The notes under the pieces were generated by a model, which was not told the DNA's origin, ran no database searches, and was given only the letters and a program-made list of their open reading frames with translations. From Portulaca oleracea (lineage: Eukaryota > Streptophyta > Magnoliopsida > Caryophyllales > Portulacaceae), in contig CM055871.1 in the NCBI GenBank assembly GCA_029582165.1, positions 6,889,501 through 6,953,500 on the forward strand: a DNA stretch of 64,000 nucleotides, written 5' to 3'. Shown piece by piece: positions 47,901 to 59,600 of the stretch. The translations under genes and the position numbers were made by a program. How positions within the stretch are numbered: position 1 is the stretch's first letter; every line of letters starts with the position of its first letter.

Positions 47901-50497
47901 GCAATGCAATAAGCTAAAAAAAAGCTCAACAACCAAGAAAACCTAAACTTCTTGCTTATACCTGAAGAAATGGAGAAATCATATCTTTGTCATAGGATAG
48001 TTCATCCAGGATAAGCTCTGTCACCGGGGTTCTGTGAAGTTAAGTAATTTGCAATACATATGTAAGTTAAACTAGGAGTCGCATAAGAATAACTGTTTTT
48101 TGCCCAATCTCCCCCCCCCCCCCCCCCCCAACCCAAAAAAAAAGGAAAACGAAAACGAAAACGAAAAATAAATAAAGAGAATGCTTGAGGAATGGGCCAT
48201 GACCAAAATATGCTTCATCTATAGAGGCAGAAACCTCACAGAATGATGCCTATCTAGACACATGTGAATGACAGGTGATGAGCAAAATGTTTTATACCTT
48301 ACAACGCCATCTGTTCTAGTGGTAAGACCTTCTAAATCTGCCTTCTTTCTTGATGAATCAAGCTCTGTCATCTGGAAATACCCACATACATGTTAGACAA
48401 TCTTTATCCCAGAGATGTAATTTCTGACATATCAGAAAAATATGGGCTATACCATTACTAGAAGTTTCTGCACAGCATTACGGGTACTGTTCTCTATTTC
48501 TGGTAAAGAAAGAGCTATGGCTGCATCGCTATCATTATGCGGGGAGGTTTCTGCTGATCCAGAATCGCGGTTTAATGGAGCATAAGCAGAGAAAGGCTTA
48601 GACAAGACAAACATGCAATCTTTGACAAATCCTTTGTAATTTATCCTCCTCGACCCCTGTCAAAGACATCAAAATGTTATTCCTCTTTATTGAACACACT
48701 TTGTTCAGTTTGTTGCATGATTTCGAAGCAGTAAGGATATCCACAGCAAGAAAGAAGCCATCATATCTAGGGCACTAACAGCAGAAAATATACCAGAAGC
48801 TTATTAATCATGCAATCCCGAAGAGAAACCCAATCTGATCTTTCTGGATCATAAAAAAATACCTAGTTAGATAAGCAACAAAATTCTTTCTTGGAAACAA
48901 CAAACATCTATGTTTCATTGCTTACGTAAAAATGCTTGGTTTCGAGGTAAGAAGTCTCCTTCAAGAACACTGATTAGGTATTCACATAGTAACATATTTG
49001 CAAGGATCTCCAACTGCATCATAAAAGAACATACAATTACCTCAGTGATCCTTTTTTTCTGAATCTAGATGATGTACAAGTGAAATGATCATAATATGAT
49101 GTGAAGCAGGTTCAATATACCAACTGTCCTGGAACAAGACATTAAAGCAAAGTACCATTTTATCTGATGACTGAGGCTCACTAATAACTTCAGTGAAACC
49201 TTCTATTAGCAGATGGAAACCCTGAAACAACCAAAAGAGAATTATGAATTCAGTGTTCCTATCAGTTGGCTGGCTTCTAACTGTAAGAATATGTCTGTGA
49301 AGGAATGGCTGACAAATAATGTATGAATGATTTCCATTTCATCAGTAAACAGTACAAAAGAACCAAAGCCTTTAAGAGAAGCCTGTACAAGAGAACAAAA
49401 ATATTCAAGCAAATACGAAAAGCTCTGCTCATTCTTTCCTTACATTTTCCTACGAATCATTCACTCCACAAGACAGTTATATTAACCACAACGCAAGAAC
49501 AGACGGTAAAGGTAAGAAAATATGACACGGGCATTTCTAATTGATCTTTCCAGTAAGAAGATTTTCCTTAGATCATATGAAATGTCCGCTGAGATTACAA
49601 AAACTTAGCACAAGACAAATAACTAGAGTTAACACAGAAAACTCACAGCAAAGTCAATAGGTTCCTTAGATCTTTTACCCGCTCCATGCTTCATAGCAAC
49701 ATCCGACCCAACAGAAAATGGCGACCAAGCCTAAAACAGAAACCCCTCAAAAAATCAAAATTTGGCTTTAACACAGCAAATCTATCGGTCTTGCTACAAA
49801 CTACAAAGAGGAATAAATGAATGTAAAAAATACCTCCTCGATAACAACTAATTCTGTGCGTTTTACACTATTTCCGTCAGCTAAATAAACTCGAGGAAAG
49901 TGCTGCATAATTGGCAATAACAAATTAACATCAGACCAATACACCAAACTACATCAACCCAATTGCATCCTATGTTGAATAATTGGTATCGATTTCATGC
50001 AATACCTTTTCTAAATCAATAAGGAGCTTGTAACTCGTGATTATCAGCTCCAAAGACTTAGCCTCCCTCAAAATTTCGAAAACCGCTTCCATCATTTTAC
50101 TTTCAAGTTTCCCGTCAACAAATTCACACACATCAGACCAAATAATCCAACAAAACACAAAAAAAAAAAAAAAATTAAGGAAATTCAGCATGAATTCCAG
50201 CAGAAACTGAAAGAACATTACTTAGTAGGAGCGTCGCCGTTGTCTGGAACAATTGAAGCCGAACGAACAGCTTCCAAAAAAGCCAATCCTAGGGTTTCAA
50301 AAAGACCAAACAACGCTCAATACACCACAAAATAACACCCAAAATTGGGAGAACAATCGGAAGAACCAAAAAAAGGAGAGAAAATTACGATCATCATGGA
50401 AGTGGGAAGAATCATAAGCACAGAAAGAGTCGAGGATGGCCAACGTGTTCTCTTCCATTCCCCTATTACTCGCCATTCTCCTTCGAGATTTCTCCAT
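44933..50497 (-). CDS. SNI1: SNI1: negative regulator of systemic acquired resistance / SMC5-6 associated protein
   Basis: This is a nuclear helical-repeat protein that represses pathogenesis-related genes. In Arabidopsis it associates with the SMC5/6 DNA-repair complex (family knowledge). The 15 exons are 50389-50497, 50222-50288, 50006-50099, 49834-49902, 49647-49730, 49156-49221, 48926-49013, 48794-48843, 48453-48656, 48298-48371, 47962-48031, 47625-47690, 46522-46674, 46122-46255 and 44933-45002. All have GT-AG borders and keep one frame, giving 465 residues (Arabidopsis is about 430). Recognisable blocks are LAFLEAVRSASIVPDNGD, SSRKKADLEGLTTRTDG, ILDELSYDKDMISPFLQ, IVKKIGANAVQVLLAHALQ and a C-terminal GKEALFTAATILSAR. 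The start at 50497 is chosen by family length; an in-frame ATG at 50707 also exists. Confidence 0.93.
47465..47560 (+). mobile_element. Truncated Au-type SINE in an SNI1 intron
   Basis: The 3' body AAGTTTGCCTACATTACACC, GTGGGACCCTTCCCCGAACC and GTGCACCGGGTTG, then a CTCTTTTA end, matches the 35920 copy. The tRNA-like head is missing. Confidence 0.55.
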
Positions 50498-50725
50498 TGT
50501 TGCGTCGATCACACAAGCTTTGGAAGAACACAGACGATTCAATTCGACTGGTGCGGGAAAAGTGGAAACCCTAGATTTGCGGAGTGAAGTGGGATTTCCC
50601 GCCAAAGGAAGAACTGAGAAGACTGATGAGAGAAGAGACTGTTGATGTTCAGCTTTTGTTGTATTTGAAATCGTGGCAGCCTGGGAGGGAGGGAATGTTG
50701 TTTCCAATTAGAAAATGGCAAAAAG

Positions 50726-50730
50726 AAAAA
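50726..50730 (-). terminator. Pol III terminator of tRNA-Glu
   Basis: A run of five T on the minus strand begins one base after the tRNA 3' end, and a second T-run follows. Confidence 0.75.
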
Positions 50731-50731
50731 T

Positions 50732-50803
50732 TCCGTTGCCGGGACTCGAACCCGGGTCTCTCGGGTGAGAGCCGAGTATCCTGACCAGCTAGACTACAAC
50801 GGA
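50732..50803 (-). tRNA. trnE-CTC: tRNA-Glu (anticodon CTC)
   Basis: The 72-nt gene folds as a full cloverleaf on the minus strand. The acceptor stem TCCGTTG pairs with CAACGGA. The A-box region is TAGTCTAGCTGG. The anticodon arm is CTCGG-CTCTCAC-CCGAG with anticodon CTC, and the T arm is CCGGGTTCGAGTCCCGG. No intron and no encoded CCA, as usual for nuclear genes. It is 235 bp upstream of the SNI1 ATG on the same strand. Confidence 0.96.
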
Positions 50804-50852
50804 TTTGTTGATTACAAGTGTTAGTAAATATTGATTTGACAACTGCAACTTG

Positions 50853-51063
50853 CTACCTCCCTCCCAAAATGTCTGTCATTTGATTAAATTTTGATCATTA
50901 GTTATCCACAAATTACAATAAGTTACAATATGAAAGTATCGCCAATAGAAATATACCTTTAAATTACAATGATGGTAATTTCATATCGTAACTCATTGTA
51001 ATTTGAGAATAATCAACGGTCAATATTTTGTCAAGTGATAAACATTTTGGGACGGAGGTTGTA
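50853..51063. mobile_element. Stowaway MITE upstream of tRNA-Glu
   Basis: The ends CTACCTCCCTCCCAAAATG and the inverted CATTTTGGGACGGAGG enclose mirrored arms (TTTTGATCATTAGTTA and TAATCAACGGTCAA). It lies about 50 bp from the 5' end of the tRNA gene. Confidence 0.8.
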
Positions 51064-52999
51064 TATTGTATACGGTGGTGGAATTACCTCAGTGGACCAC
51101 ACGCATTAAAATAGGTTAATTTATATGTTGAAATTATGTTTAAAAAAATTAATAAAATTTAGAAAATGTTGATAAATTTTGCAATAATGTTGATAAATTT
51201 ACATTGAATTCGATAATGAACATTCATAAATTTGTTTTTGTAAAATTGAATATTTCATTAACACTTAGGTTAGCAATAGAAATAAGGACAATGTAATGTC
51301 CTAATTTTCGGTTCATTCTGTCAATGTAAAATTCGAACAAAAAATTTATTTTCGTACCTTATTGTTTTTAAGTAAGATAATTTTGTTTCTTAAAAAAAAA
51401 AACAGATAAATTCGAGTGATGCACCAATTTAAATGGTTTCAAAAGGTTGATTAAAATGACCTCAATTATGAAGGTAAGAATAATAACAATTTCAACGGGT
51501 CAAAATTTTAACTCATAGAATTTCAAAAGTATTTTCAAAAAAGTCTAGTCACGTCGAAAAATTATTGAGTTGTGTCTCTGAAGAAAAATTGTCATAGTTT
51601 ATTAAGAGGGTTTAAAAGTTCGATTCATTCATAGTACAATTTTAAAGTTTGAATTATTATTATTCCAAGTTTCCAACCCCATAGTACAAAGTATTTTAAT
51701 CCAACTTTCCTATATTTTTCTTCATTCATTTTTTTTTTTTGCTAATGGTAAAAAGTGAATTATTTACAATGGTAAGTAGCTCGACTCATGGGGCCTCTCT
51801 TCTACAGGGCAACCCAACATACCTGTTGCCAATGGGGTAAGGATATGCCAAAACCCAACCCACGGGCCCAAATCTTTCACACCACACTCCAAACATCCAC
51901 AAAAAATGAATGTTCAACTTAAATATTGAATACAAATGGAGAAAATTGAAGGTAAAGTATTTGCCATCCAGACTACTACTTATCAGCATTGGTGTCAGTG
52001 AATTATGCAAGAGAAATGAATCATAAAACTATTGCAATAAATAATGCATGAGACTCTGTAACAAATTATAGTAATAAACATGTTGATGTAGGGACTCTAG
52101 TAGGTTAAGGACTTGACCCACACCCGTTAGATGCAACATGTTTATGAGTTTAGATCTAAGTATTTGTACTCGACGCGTCTTAGGTTCAATACGGGTTCAA
52201 ATGTCTTAAACGAGTCTAAGCCGAATTCAAACTTTAGACCCATTTAAGACTGACGGACCTATTTATTCTTTCTATCAAAAAATATAATTATTTACATTTT
52301 CTTACACCGATAAATTATGATCCATTATTTGAGCTCCTCTACAGGTTGTAAATCTAGCATGCATGCTAGCAGCCGGGAAAATGCGGTTACTATAACATTA
52401 AATGAGGCTCAATATCTAGCGTAATGCCCACGAGGGACTTCTATAAACACCAACAATTCTCCATAAAGAAATTGTGGCGACATGAATTTAAACCTAAAAT
52501 CAACTTTGAGAGAGTTGCATTTTCCTAAGAGAGATTGAGAACAACAGCAGCAGCAGCAGCAGCAAGTCAGCAACAACAACCTCCCATGTGACACGTTTGA
52601 ACGTGGTTTGGAGAATCCCAATATAGAGTCGAAATTTTTTTCGAAAATGAAAATTATCGAATCCAGACTCAAAGAAATAAGGGGACTTTTTACCCAATCC
52701 AATGACTGACAGGGCTGGGGCGGTTGAAGAGAGCTCTAACAGGCCTTGAAGGATTGAACACGTTGATCCAGTCGCCACCGGAGCCACAAAGAACTATCTA
52801 AATTGATTCTTTTCTAACCTGAGTCTCGGTTAAGAACGAAGTCTTATCCTCATGTACAAAAGTTCATGGACAGACTGATTCCGACATATCTGTAGCAAAA
52901 CAAAGGAGAAGCTTGTTAAGGTAAGAAACTAGGTACCAGTGTGCTAAGTGTGGTTTAGGAGGAGCTAACAAGCACTTGCACAAGAAAAATAAATATAGC
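51064..52999. other. Intergenic stretch, no gene recognised
   Basis: It holds AT-rich sequence, a CAG/CAA triplet tract at about 52543-52580 and a CATGCATGC palindrome near 52360. ORFs over the triplet tract look accidental. Confidence 0.35.
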
Positions 53000-55950
53000 C
53001 CAAAAGACAAAAGACTAGCTCGAAGCACAACACCTTTCCTCACCCTACGACCTTAATACTAGCCCGCCAAGCCCCCCCTTTCTAGAGCCATACCCTCCTC
53101 TAAACCTAGGTATCTTAGATAATATTCTCTTATTATATCTCTTATAGACTTTTTAGGTCTGTCACACCCACGATGCTCAAGGGGTATCCCAATCCTTCGC
53201 ACTTCCTAACAAGAGCATCTTCACTTCTCCTATAGACATTGCCCAAACCATCTCAGTCTAGTCTCTCGTAATTTTTCCTCAATGAGTGGTACTTCTGGTT
53301 TGAATTGACAATGTCATTCTTAATCCCATCTAACCTGATATAACTGCAAAAATCCACTGCACCATCCACATCTCCGCAACATTTAGTGCTTGACAATGCA
53401 TCTTCTTAACTGCCCAACACTCAGCACCATACAATATCGTTGGTCTAACCACCTTACGGTACACTTGACCCTTAAGCTTAAGTGGAATTTTCTTATCAAA
53501 TAGCACACTTGAAGCTGGTTTCCACTTCTTCCAATTAACCAGCTTTGATTCGATGTGTAACATCATTATTGACTTCTCGTCACTCTGTATGATAGAACCT
53601 AAGTATTTAAACTTTTCTACTCGAGGTATAGTCACTCCTCCAATGGTTACTTCTAGTAACTGAGTGTCAGTATCCCGTCCACTAAAACGACACATCATGT
53701 ATTTTGTCTTAGACCTGCTCAATCTAAAGCCCTTGGACTCCGGATTGTCACTCCAATGCTCCACCTTGTCATTTAAACTTTCCCTCGACTCATCTATAAG
53801 CACAATATCATTCGCAAAAATCATGCACCATTGTAAATTGTCCAGAATGTCCTTAGTCAACTAATCCATAACCAAGGTAAAAAGAAATTGAAATCAGCTC
53901 TGACGATTGATGCACCCGATATCGCAAGAGAAATCACTCATGGTACCCACTGTTGTCCGGGCGCAAGTTTTAACATTAGTATAAATGTCTTTAATTGCTC
54001 GAATAATAAGGGTCTTGCACCCCTTTCGCTGTTAAGCACTCCCACATTACTTCCCTATGAACCCTGTTGATGTATAATGGGATCAAAGATTAGATCTTGA
54101 TCAATTACACATCAATGAAAGACGTGCAACCAATCTGAATGTGGGAAGCTTCACGTGAATTAGGGTAGGGAAAAGGGAATATCACGTGAAAGACAGGATA
54201 TTGGAAGGCTATTTGTGATGTGAGGTCTTTTGTGAGAGAGTATGGGAGGGAGATTTGGGAGAGAGTGACGTGAGAGGGAGGGAAAGGATTTTGGCGTGAG
54301 GTCTTTGTGAGAGAAAGAGAGAGTTGCTTGAAAGTAGGGAATTAGTTGAGGGAGAGAGAGAGAACGTTGGGGAGGGGAGAGAGTGAGAGTTGATTGCCTT
54401 AAGGTTTGGTTTATCTAACTAAAAGGATAGAAAGATAAAAAGTAACCAAGATAGTTCAAGGGATCTATCTTGATACAGAAACACCACAAGAAGACACCTT
54501 AGGGCTACTTGACCTTCAATCTAGTTATATAAACACCTTCTAGGTTAGGGTTCAAGCTCTTCTTCACCACTTGGTTGCCAAACCAAGATACAATAAAAGA
54601 TATCAACGAGGTTCTCACGAAACACTCTAGGGGTAAGCTAAAAGCTTGTTTGTATTCATTCTCAAAATCAGGTGTCTTTGAAAGGCTACAAGCCTAGCTA
54701 TTTATACTAACTAACTCTCATACATATTAAGACTCTTCTGCTTGGCGTGTAAGCCAAGGAATACTACTCCTTATCCTAAGGGGAGTTAGTTATAATAATA
54801 TCAATCCTAATAGGAATTGTCTTTCCTAATCCAAGATGGATTACAAAATAAGCCAACCTTATCTAGGACTATAGCAACTACTTGGCGCCAAAGACACACA
54901 CACCACACACCTAACACACCTTCTAGATCATTCTAGAACATTCTAGAACCTTCTAGACTAATCTAGACTCCTATGACTTGATGTCCAAGTTTATATATAT
55001 TACTTGGCATCATACATGACTAGAAATAATATAAATGTAATATAAAACTCACAAATAACAACTAAATGCTAGAAATGTGAAGTTTACATCCAAAAGGCCA
55101 AAATTGTGAAATTCAAACTGAAATGATCAAAACTGTGAAATTCACTTTGGGCTTGGTACTGGGCCTTGGACGTGAACTTTGAGCTTTCTTGGACTTGATT
55201 GGCGTGGACTTGGACCCTCTAGGATGTTTGGACATCCTCTTGGAACAAAGAGCATTCCATATGGGTCGCCCTTTGGGCCTCCACCTTGTAGCCTTTTTCC
55301 TTGGCCCGCTTTATCTCCTTGTGATTGAGCTGGATCTCCTTTGTTGGGCCTGGGCTGGATGGATTTCCTTCATGAAGGACCCTGTCTATAACCTGGAGTT
55401 TCCATTGGGCCTTCTTGATTGGGCTTGGGGGACTAGGCGTGGGTTGATTTACATCACTTGTCATAAACTTTTCTAAATTTATAAACACCGTATGAGAATA
55501 ATTTCTCTTTTCCCTATAATGCTCCATCAGTCCGCGTAAAAGATGAATAACTTCTATCTTTAACTTACCAAGCATAATGTCAAAACTGGTTTTCAGACAC
55601 ATACATAGTCTCTATCAACCTTCTCTCAATTACTCGTTCCCAAATTTTTATTGTATGACTCAGAAGCTAATCTCTCTATAATTGTTATAGAATTGAACGC
55701 CCCCTTTGTTTTTGTATAGCGATAGGACTATAGTACTCCTCCACACCTCTGACGTTCTAGACGTCACAAGGATATCAGGATATCGTTGAAGAGCTCTGTC
55801 AACCAGCGAACACCCTCATCTCCCAAACAGCTCCATAGGGATGTCATCTGAACCCATCACTTTAATTTGTCCCTCTTCATGTTCATAATGGCCTCCCCTG
55901 GCCTCCTCTATCAAAATTGGTAGACATGTTGGGTTGTTTGTACTCCCCCT
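53000..55950 (-). pseudogene. RTE-type LINE reverse transcriptase, decayed and split by a solo LTR
   Basis: On the minus strand the RT starts near 55950 (text like KRDKLKWWVQMTSLW, then a GR(S)T.EAI.LLR region at about 55540). It is broken at 55456-54068 by an inserted LTR, then continues: ILYGAECWAVKK at about 53420, the box FANDIVLIDES at about 53800, and YLGSIIQSDE at about 53590. It ends in a tail with RRSEDALVRKCEG near 53200. There are several stops and frameshifts. The same clade as the 3105-3420 relic. Confidence 0.7.
54068..55456. mobile_element. Solo LTR (about 1389 bp) inside the RTE LINE
   Basis: It starts TGATGTATAATGGGATC and ends GATTTACATCA, so the ends are inverted TGATGTA/TACATCA. 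The flanks CCTGT and CTTGT differ by one base, probably a decayed 5-bp duplication. RTE coding text resumes on each side. A TATATAAAC at about 54523 could be its promoter. The TGATGTAT start is shared with the gypsy element at 56675-62362. Confidence 0.65.
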
Positions 55951-56500
55951 GGTTTGTCGGAAACCCTCCCCTCGTTTGTCGTAAGAGAGATCAAGAAGAT
56001 AGTGTAAAAATAAAATGCCAGCTTAATTCATATTGACTAGGGAAAATATTATAAAAAAAGAAATGATAAAATATAAATAGGGCTAACAACATTTTATTAT
56101 TGGAAGCTCAACGGTAAAATCATTGCTTTGCCAAACGACTAAAATTTTTTGAACATTCATGTTTAGTTTTTTCGGCCTAATGTAACTTAATTCGTCGTCA
56201 TTTTATACATTAATTAAATCTGCAAAATAAATATAAAGTTGTTCACTCGAGTGTCACTTTCTACTCACTCAACACTCTCTCTCGCTCGAGTTCTCCGGCA
56301 GGTAATGACCGGGTCACTCAACCATTTCATTCCCTCACTATTGGTAGTTGAAATTCAAGCCAAGCCATTATCCCTCGTTATTGGCAGTGTTCTAAGCATG
56401 TCAGCTAGCAATTAATCGGAATCACCCCCACCACTATTCCTTCTTCCTTTGCATTTTGTCGCCAGTTTGGGAAGGTAAAGGGTATGTTTAGAAAACTTTA
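55951..56500. other. Intergenic stretch, no gene recognised
   Basis: It contains short C-rich and T-rich strings and a GAGTGTCACTTTCTACTCAC segment. No assignable feature was found. Confidence 0.3.
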
Positions 56501-56674
56501 AGGCTTGTTTGGTTTCACTAGTTTAGGAATGAAATTTGATTCCTAAAAAAAAAAGGAATAGAACTTGATACTTGAAATTAGTTGTTTGGTGCAGGTATGG
56601 AATGAAATTCGTGTCCAATTTCTATTGTTTGGTACAATAAAGAATAGGGAAATTGGATTCTAATAATATAAAGT

Positions 56675-59600
56675 TGATGTATGCAAGGTCGCTAAGATCA
56701 GAGTGATGACCTCACAGACACCAAGCGGACACACACAACATTGAGATTCTGGACCTCACAACTGATAATCGATTACAAACACTCCAAAACAGGGCTCACA
56801 ACAGAAAAGCAATCACAATCTCCTCCAAAACAGAGCATAAACACCAAAACACAAATGGATGAAATGGATGATGTGTGATATGTGATCGGATGGACAAAAT
56901 AACATCAAGAACTCATGAAGGATTTTGGGTCTCGTTCAATGGATTGAAATGGATAATGAGGGATGGGAAATGCAGAAAGATAAAGGATAGAATCAAGTGA
57001 TTACCGATCAATACAGGCACACCATGACCGATTATCACAAGGGCAATGGACTCGATGACCTCAATGGATACAGGCACACCACCATTGAAATTACCAAGCT
57101 CTACACCCACCATAAGGATTGCCAAATCCTTGATACTGTAGTAGAATTAACCAAATTTGAGAGTTTAACGTCACTCATAAACAAGAGGCTCAATAAGGCA
57201 CTCAAAATCTCATATTTCATATCAAGTTGTTTAATATAATGACCTCACAGTGGGTATATATAAACCCAACTAAGATATCTAATTAGGAGTTTCTTGAGCA
57301 AAAAGAAAACGTCCTAATCTAGCTTAATTAGTTAATTACATCAGAATAAGACAAAATATAACTAACTTAGGAAGCTTCTAGAACAATAATAATGAGGGTT
57401 AATAAAAGCGTCACACATGGCATCTTCATGAAGCTTCTAGAACAATTGAAAGGCTCTAGAAACATCACACATGGCGCTTTCTTATTGGAGCAGCATTCCT
57501 CACATGGGCAAGGCTGGATAATCACCTCATGAGCTGGAAGGACCTCAACAGCTCGAAAGTGATGTCTTCATAGAGGGCCTCAATGACAAACACCTCATTG
57601 AATTGGAAAGACCTCAACAACTCAAGAAGTGAAGTCAACAAGGTGCAAATAGTCTTCCTCCAGTAAGGAATGTCCTTGGACATCCAAATTCTCAACAGTT
57701 TCCAGATGGATGTCCTCACGCGTATATCCAGATTGCATAGAAGGTTGATGACCTCCAATAAACAGAAGATGATGCAACCCAAGTGAAAAGACCAAAAGGA
57801 CCTTACTGCAACACCAAAAGACAAGCTGATCCCGAATGAGGTCCTCATGCACGTACCCAGATTGCAATAGTTGTGCAGAATGCAAACGACCTCCAAATGG
57901 ATCAACCTTTGGCATTTAGAATGTCTTAGTAACACACTTCCTTGACCTCCAAAGAGAAGAGAAACACAAACCAAAGTTGAAAAGAACAACCGGCTCTCAA
58001 TAAACGTCCTCAATAAGAATAACCGGCTCCAAACAAACGTCCTCAATGCATGTCCAGAACAAGATAGCTTCGTGGAACCCAAATAACCATCGGACCATGT
58101 AAGCTTGGACATTATGAACAACCTCCAAGGGACCAAATGTGAGTGAGAGCCTCAATTCTGAAGTATTGAGACAGTAGAGATGGCCTCACATCAGGTGGAT
58201 GATCTTTGATATAGTCAAGGACCTTCTAGGATTCATGGATGGCCTCAAAGCATGCTGACACCAAATGAGGTTGTGAGGGATGATCTCCATCTTTCCCCCC
58301 AAGTTGAGAAAAGTTTGTCCTCAAACTTGGAAAGTCCTCTGCCACAAAATAATATAGCCTCAAATCAGCTACATGGAAGGTTGCACTTCCACCAAGTTCA
58401 TCCGAAAAATCCAAGACCTCTGTTTGCCCATCAGTTTGGGGGTGACAAGCTGTGCTATACTTCAATTGTGTGCCCAACTTCTTCCAAAGAGTAACCCAAA
58501 AATGACTTAGGAACTTCACATCCCTATTTGAGACCATGCTCCTGGGAACTCCATGTAACCTCACTACTTCCTGGAAATACAATTCAGCTACCCTCACAAC
58601 ATCATAGGTAGTATGACATGCAATAAAGTGAGCCATTTTACTGAATCTGTCCACAACTACCATGATTGAATATTTTCCTCTTTGAGTTCTTGGTAGACCA
58701 ACAATGAAGTCTAGGCTGATGTCCTCCCAAGGACTATTTGGAACTGGCAAAGGTGTGTATAGCCCTTGAGGTAAGCTATGACTCTTTGCAATCTGACATG
58801 TAGCACACCTCCTGACCCAATGCTCAACATCCTTCCTCATTTTAGGCCAACAATAATGTTCCTTCAGCATAAGAAGAGTCTTCTCAATACCAAAATGTCC
58901 TGCCAAGCAACCTCCATGAACTTCAGAGATCAACAACTCTCTAAAACTGCTCCTTGGAATACATAACCTTGTTCCTTTGAAAAGAAATCCCTGGTCTATG
59001 TGGTATAGACTTTGAGGATGTCCCTGAAATTTCTGGTACAACTCTCCAAAATCTTCATCATTCTCATACAAAGCTTTCATTTGTTCAAAACCAAGCACTC
59101 TTGCATCCAAAACTTGCAACAACAAATACCTCCTAGATAAAGCATCAGCTCCTTTGTTAAGCTTCCCAGATTTGTGATGGATCACAAAATGAAATTGCTG
59201 CATGAACTCCACCCAAGTAGCATGCCTTGTTAAGTTTATACTGCCCCTGAATGAATTTGAGGGCCTCATGATCACTGTGCAGAATAAATTCAGTTCCAAT
59301 CAGATAATGCCTCCAATGTTGCAAAGCTCTAATGATAGCATAAAACTCCTTATCATATGTACTGTACTTCTTCTTAGCCTCATTGAGTTTCTCACTGAAA
59401 TAAGCTACTGGTTTGCCTTCTTGAGTCAACACTGCTCCAATGCCCACGCCTGAGGCATCACACTCCACTTCAAAGACTTTGGCAAAACAAGGTAATGCCA
59501 ATACTGGTGCTGAGGTTAACTGTCTCTTGACCTCCTCAAAAGCTTTCTGTGCAGCTGGTGTCCAAGTAAAGCTCTTCCCCTTCACTAATTCAGTAATAGG

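Noticed and set aside
50498..50707. Upstream in-frame extension of SNI1 starting METTFPPSQ
   Set aside because: Family proteins start close to the MEKSRRR position, and the extension lacks family resemblance. It is more likely 5' UTR, though not excluded.
50584..50784. Plus-strand ORF ending RDSNPGLSGESRVS
   Set aside because: This peptide is the well-known false translation of a tRNA gene's complementary strand; the ORF overlaps tRNA-Glu and SNI1 exon 1.
52409..52787. Minus-strand ORFs with Cys or Leu runs
   Set aside because: The runs come from a CAG/CAA triplet tract read in different frames. No domain or codon pattern supports a gene.
55189..55476. Plus-strand ORF with WAW/GLL repeats
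   Set aside because: It lies inside the solo LTR and crosses its border, so it is accidental.
57522..58136. Minus-strand ORF of 204 codons
   Set aside because: It lies in the non-coding 3'/LTR part of the gypsy element and resembles no protein family.
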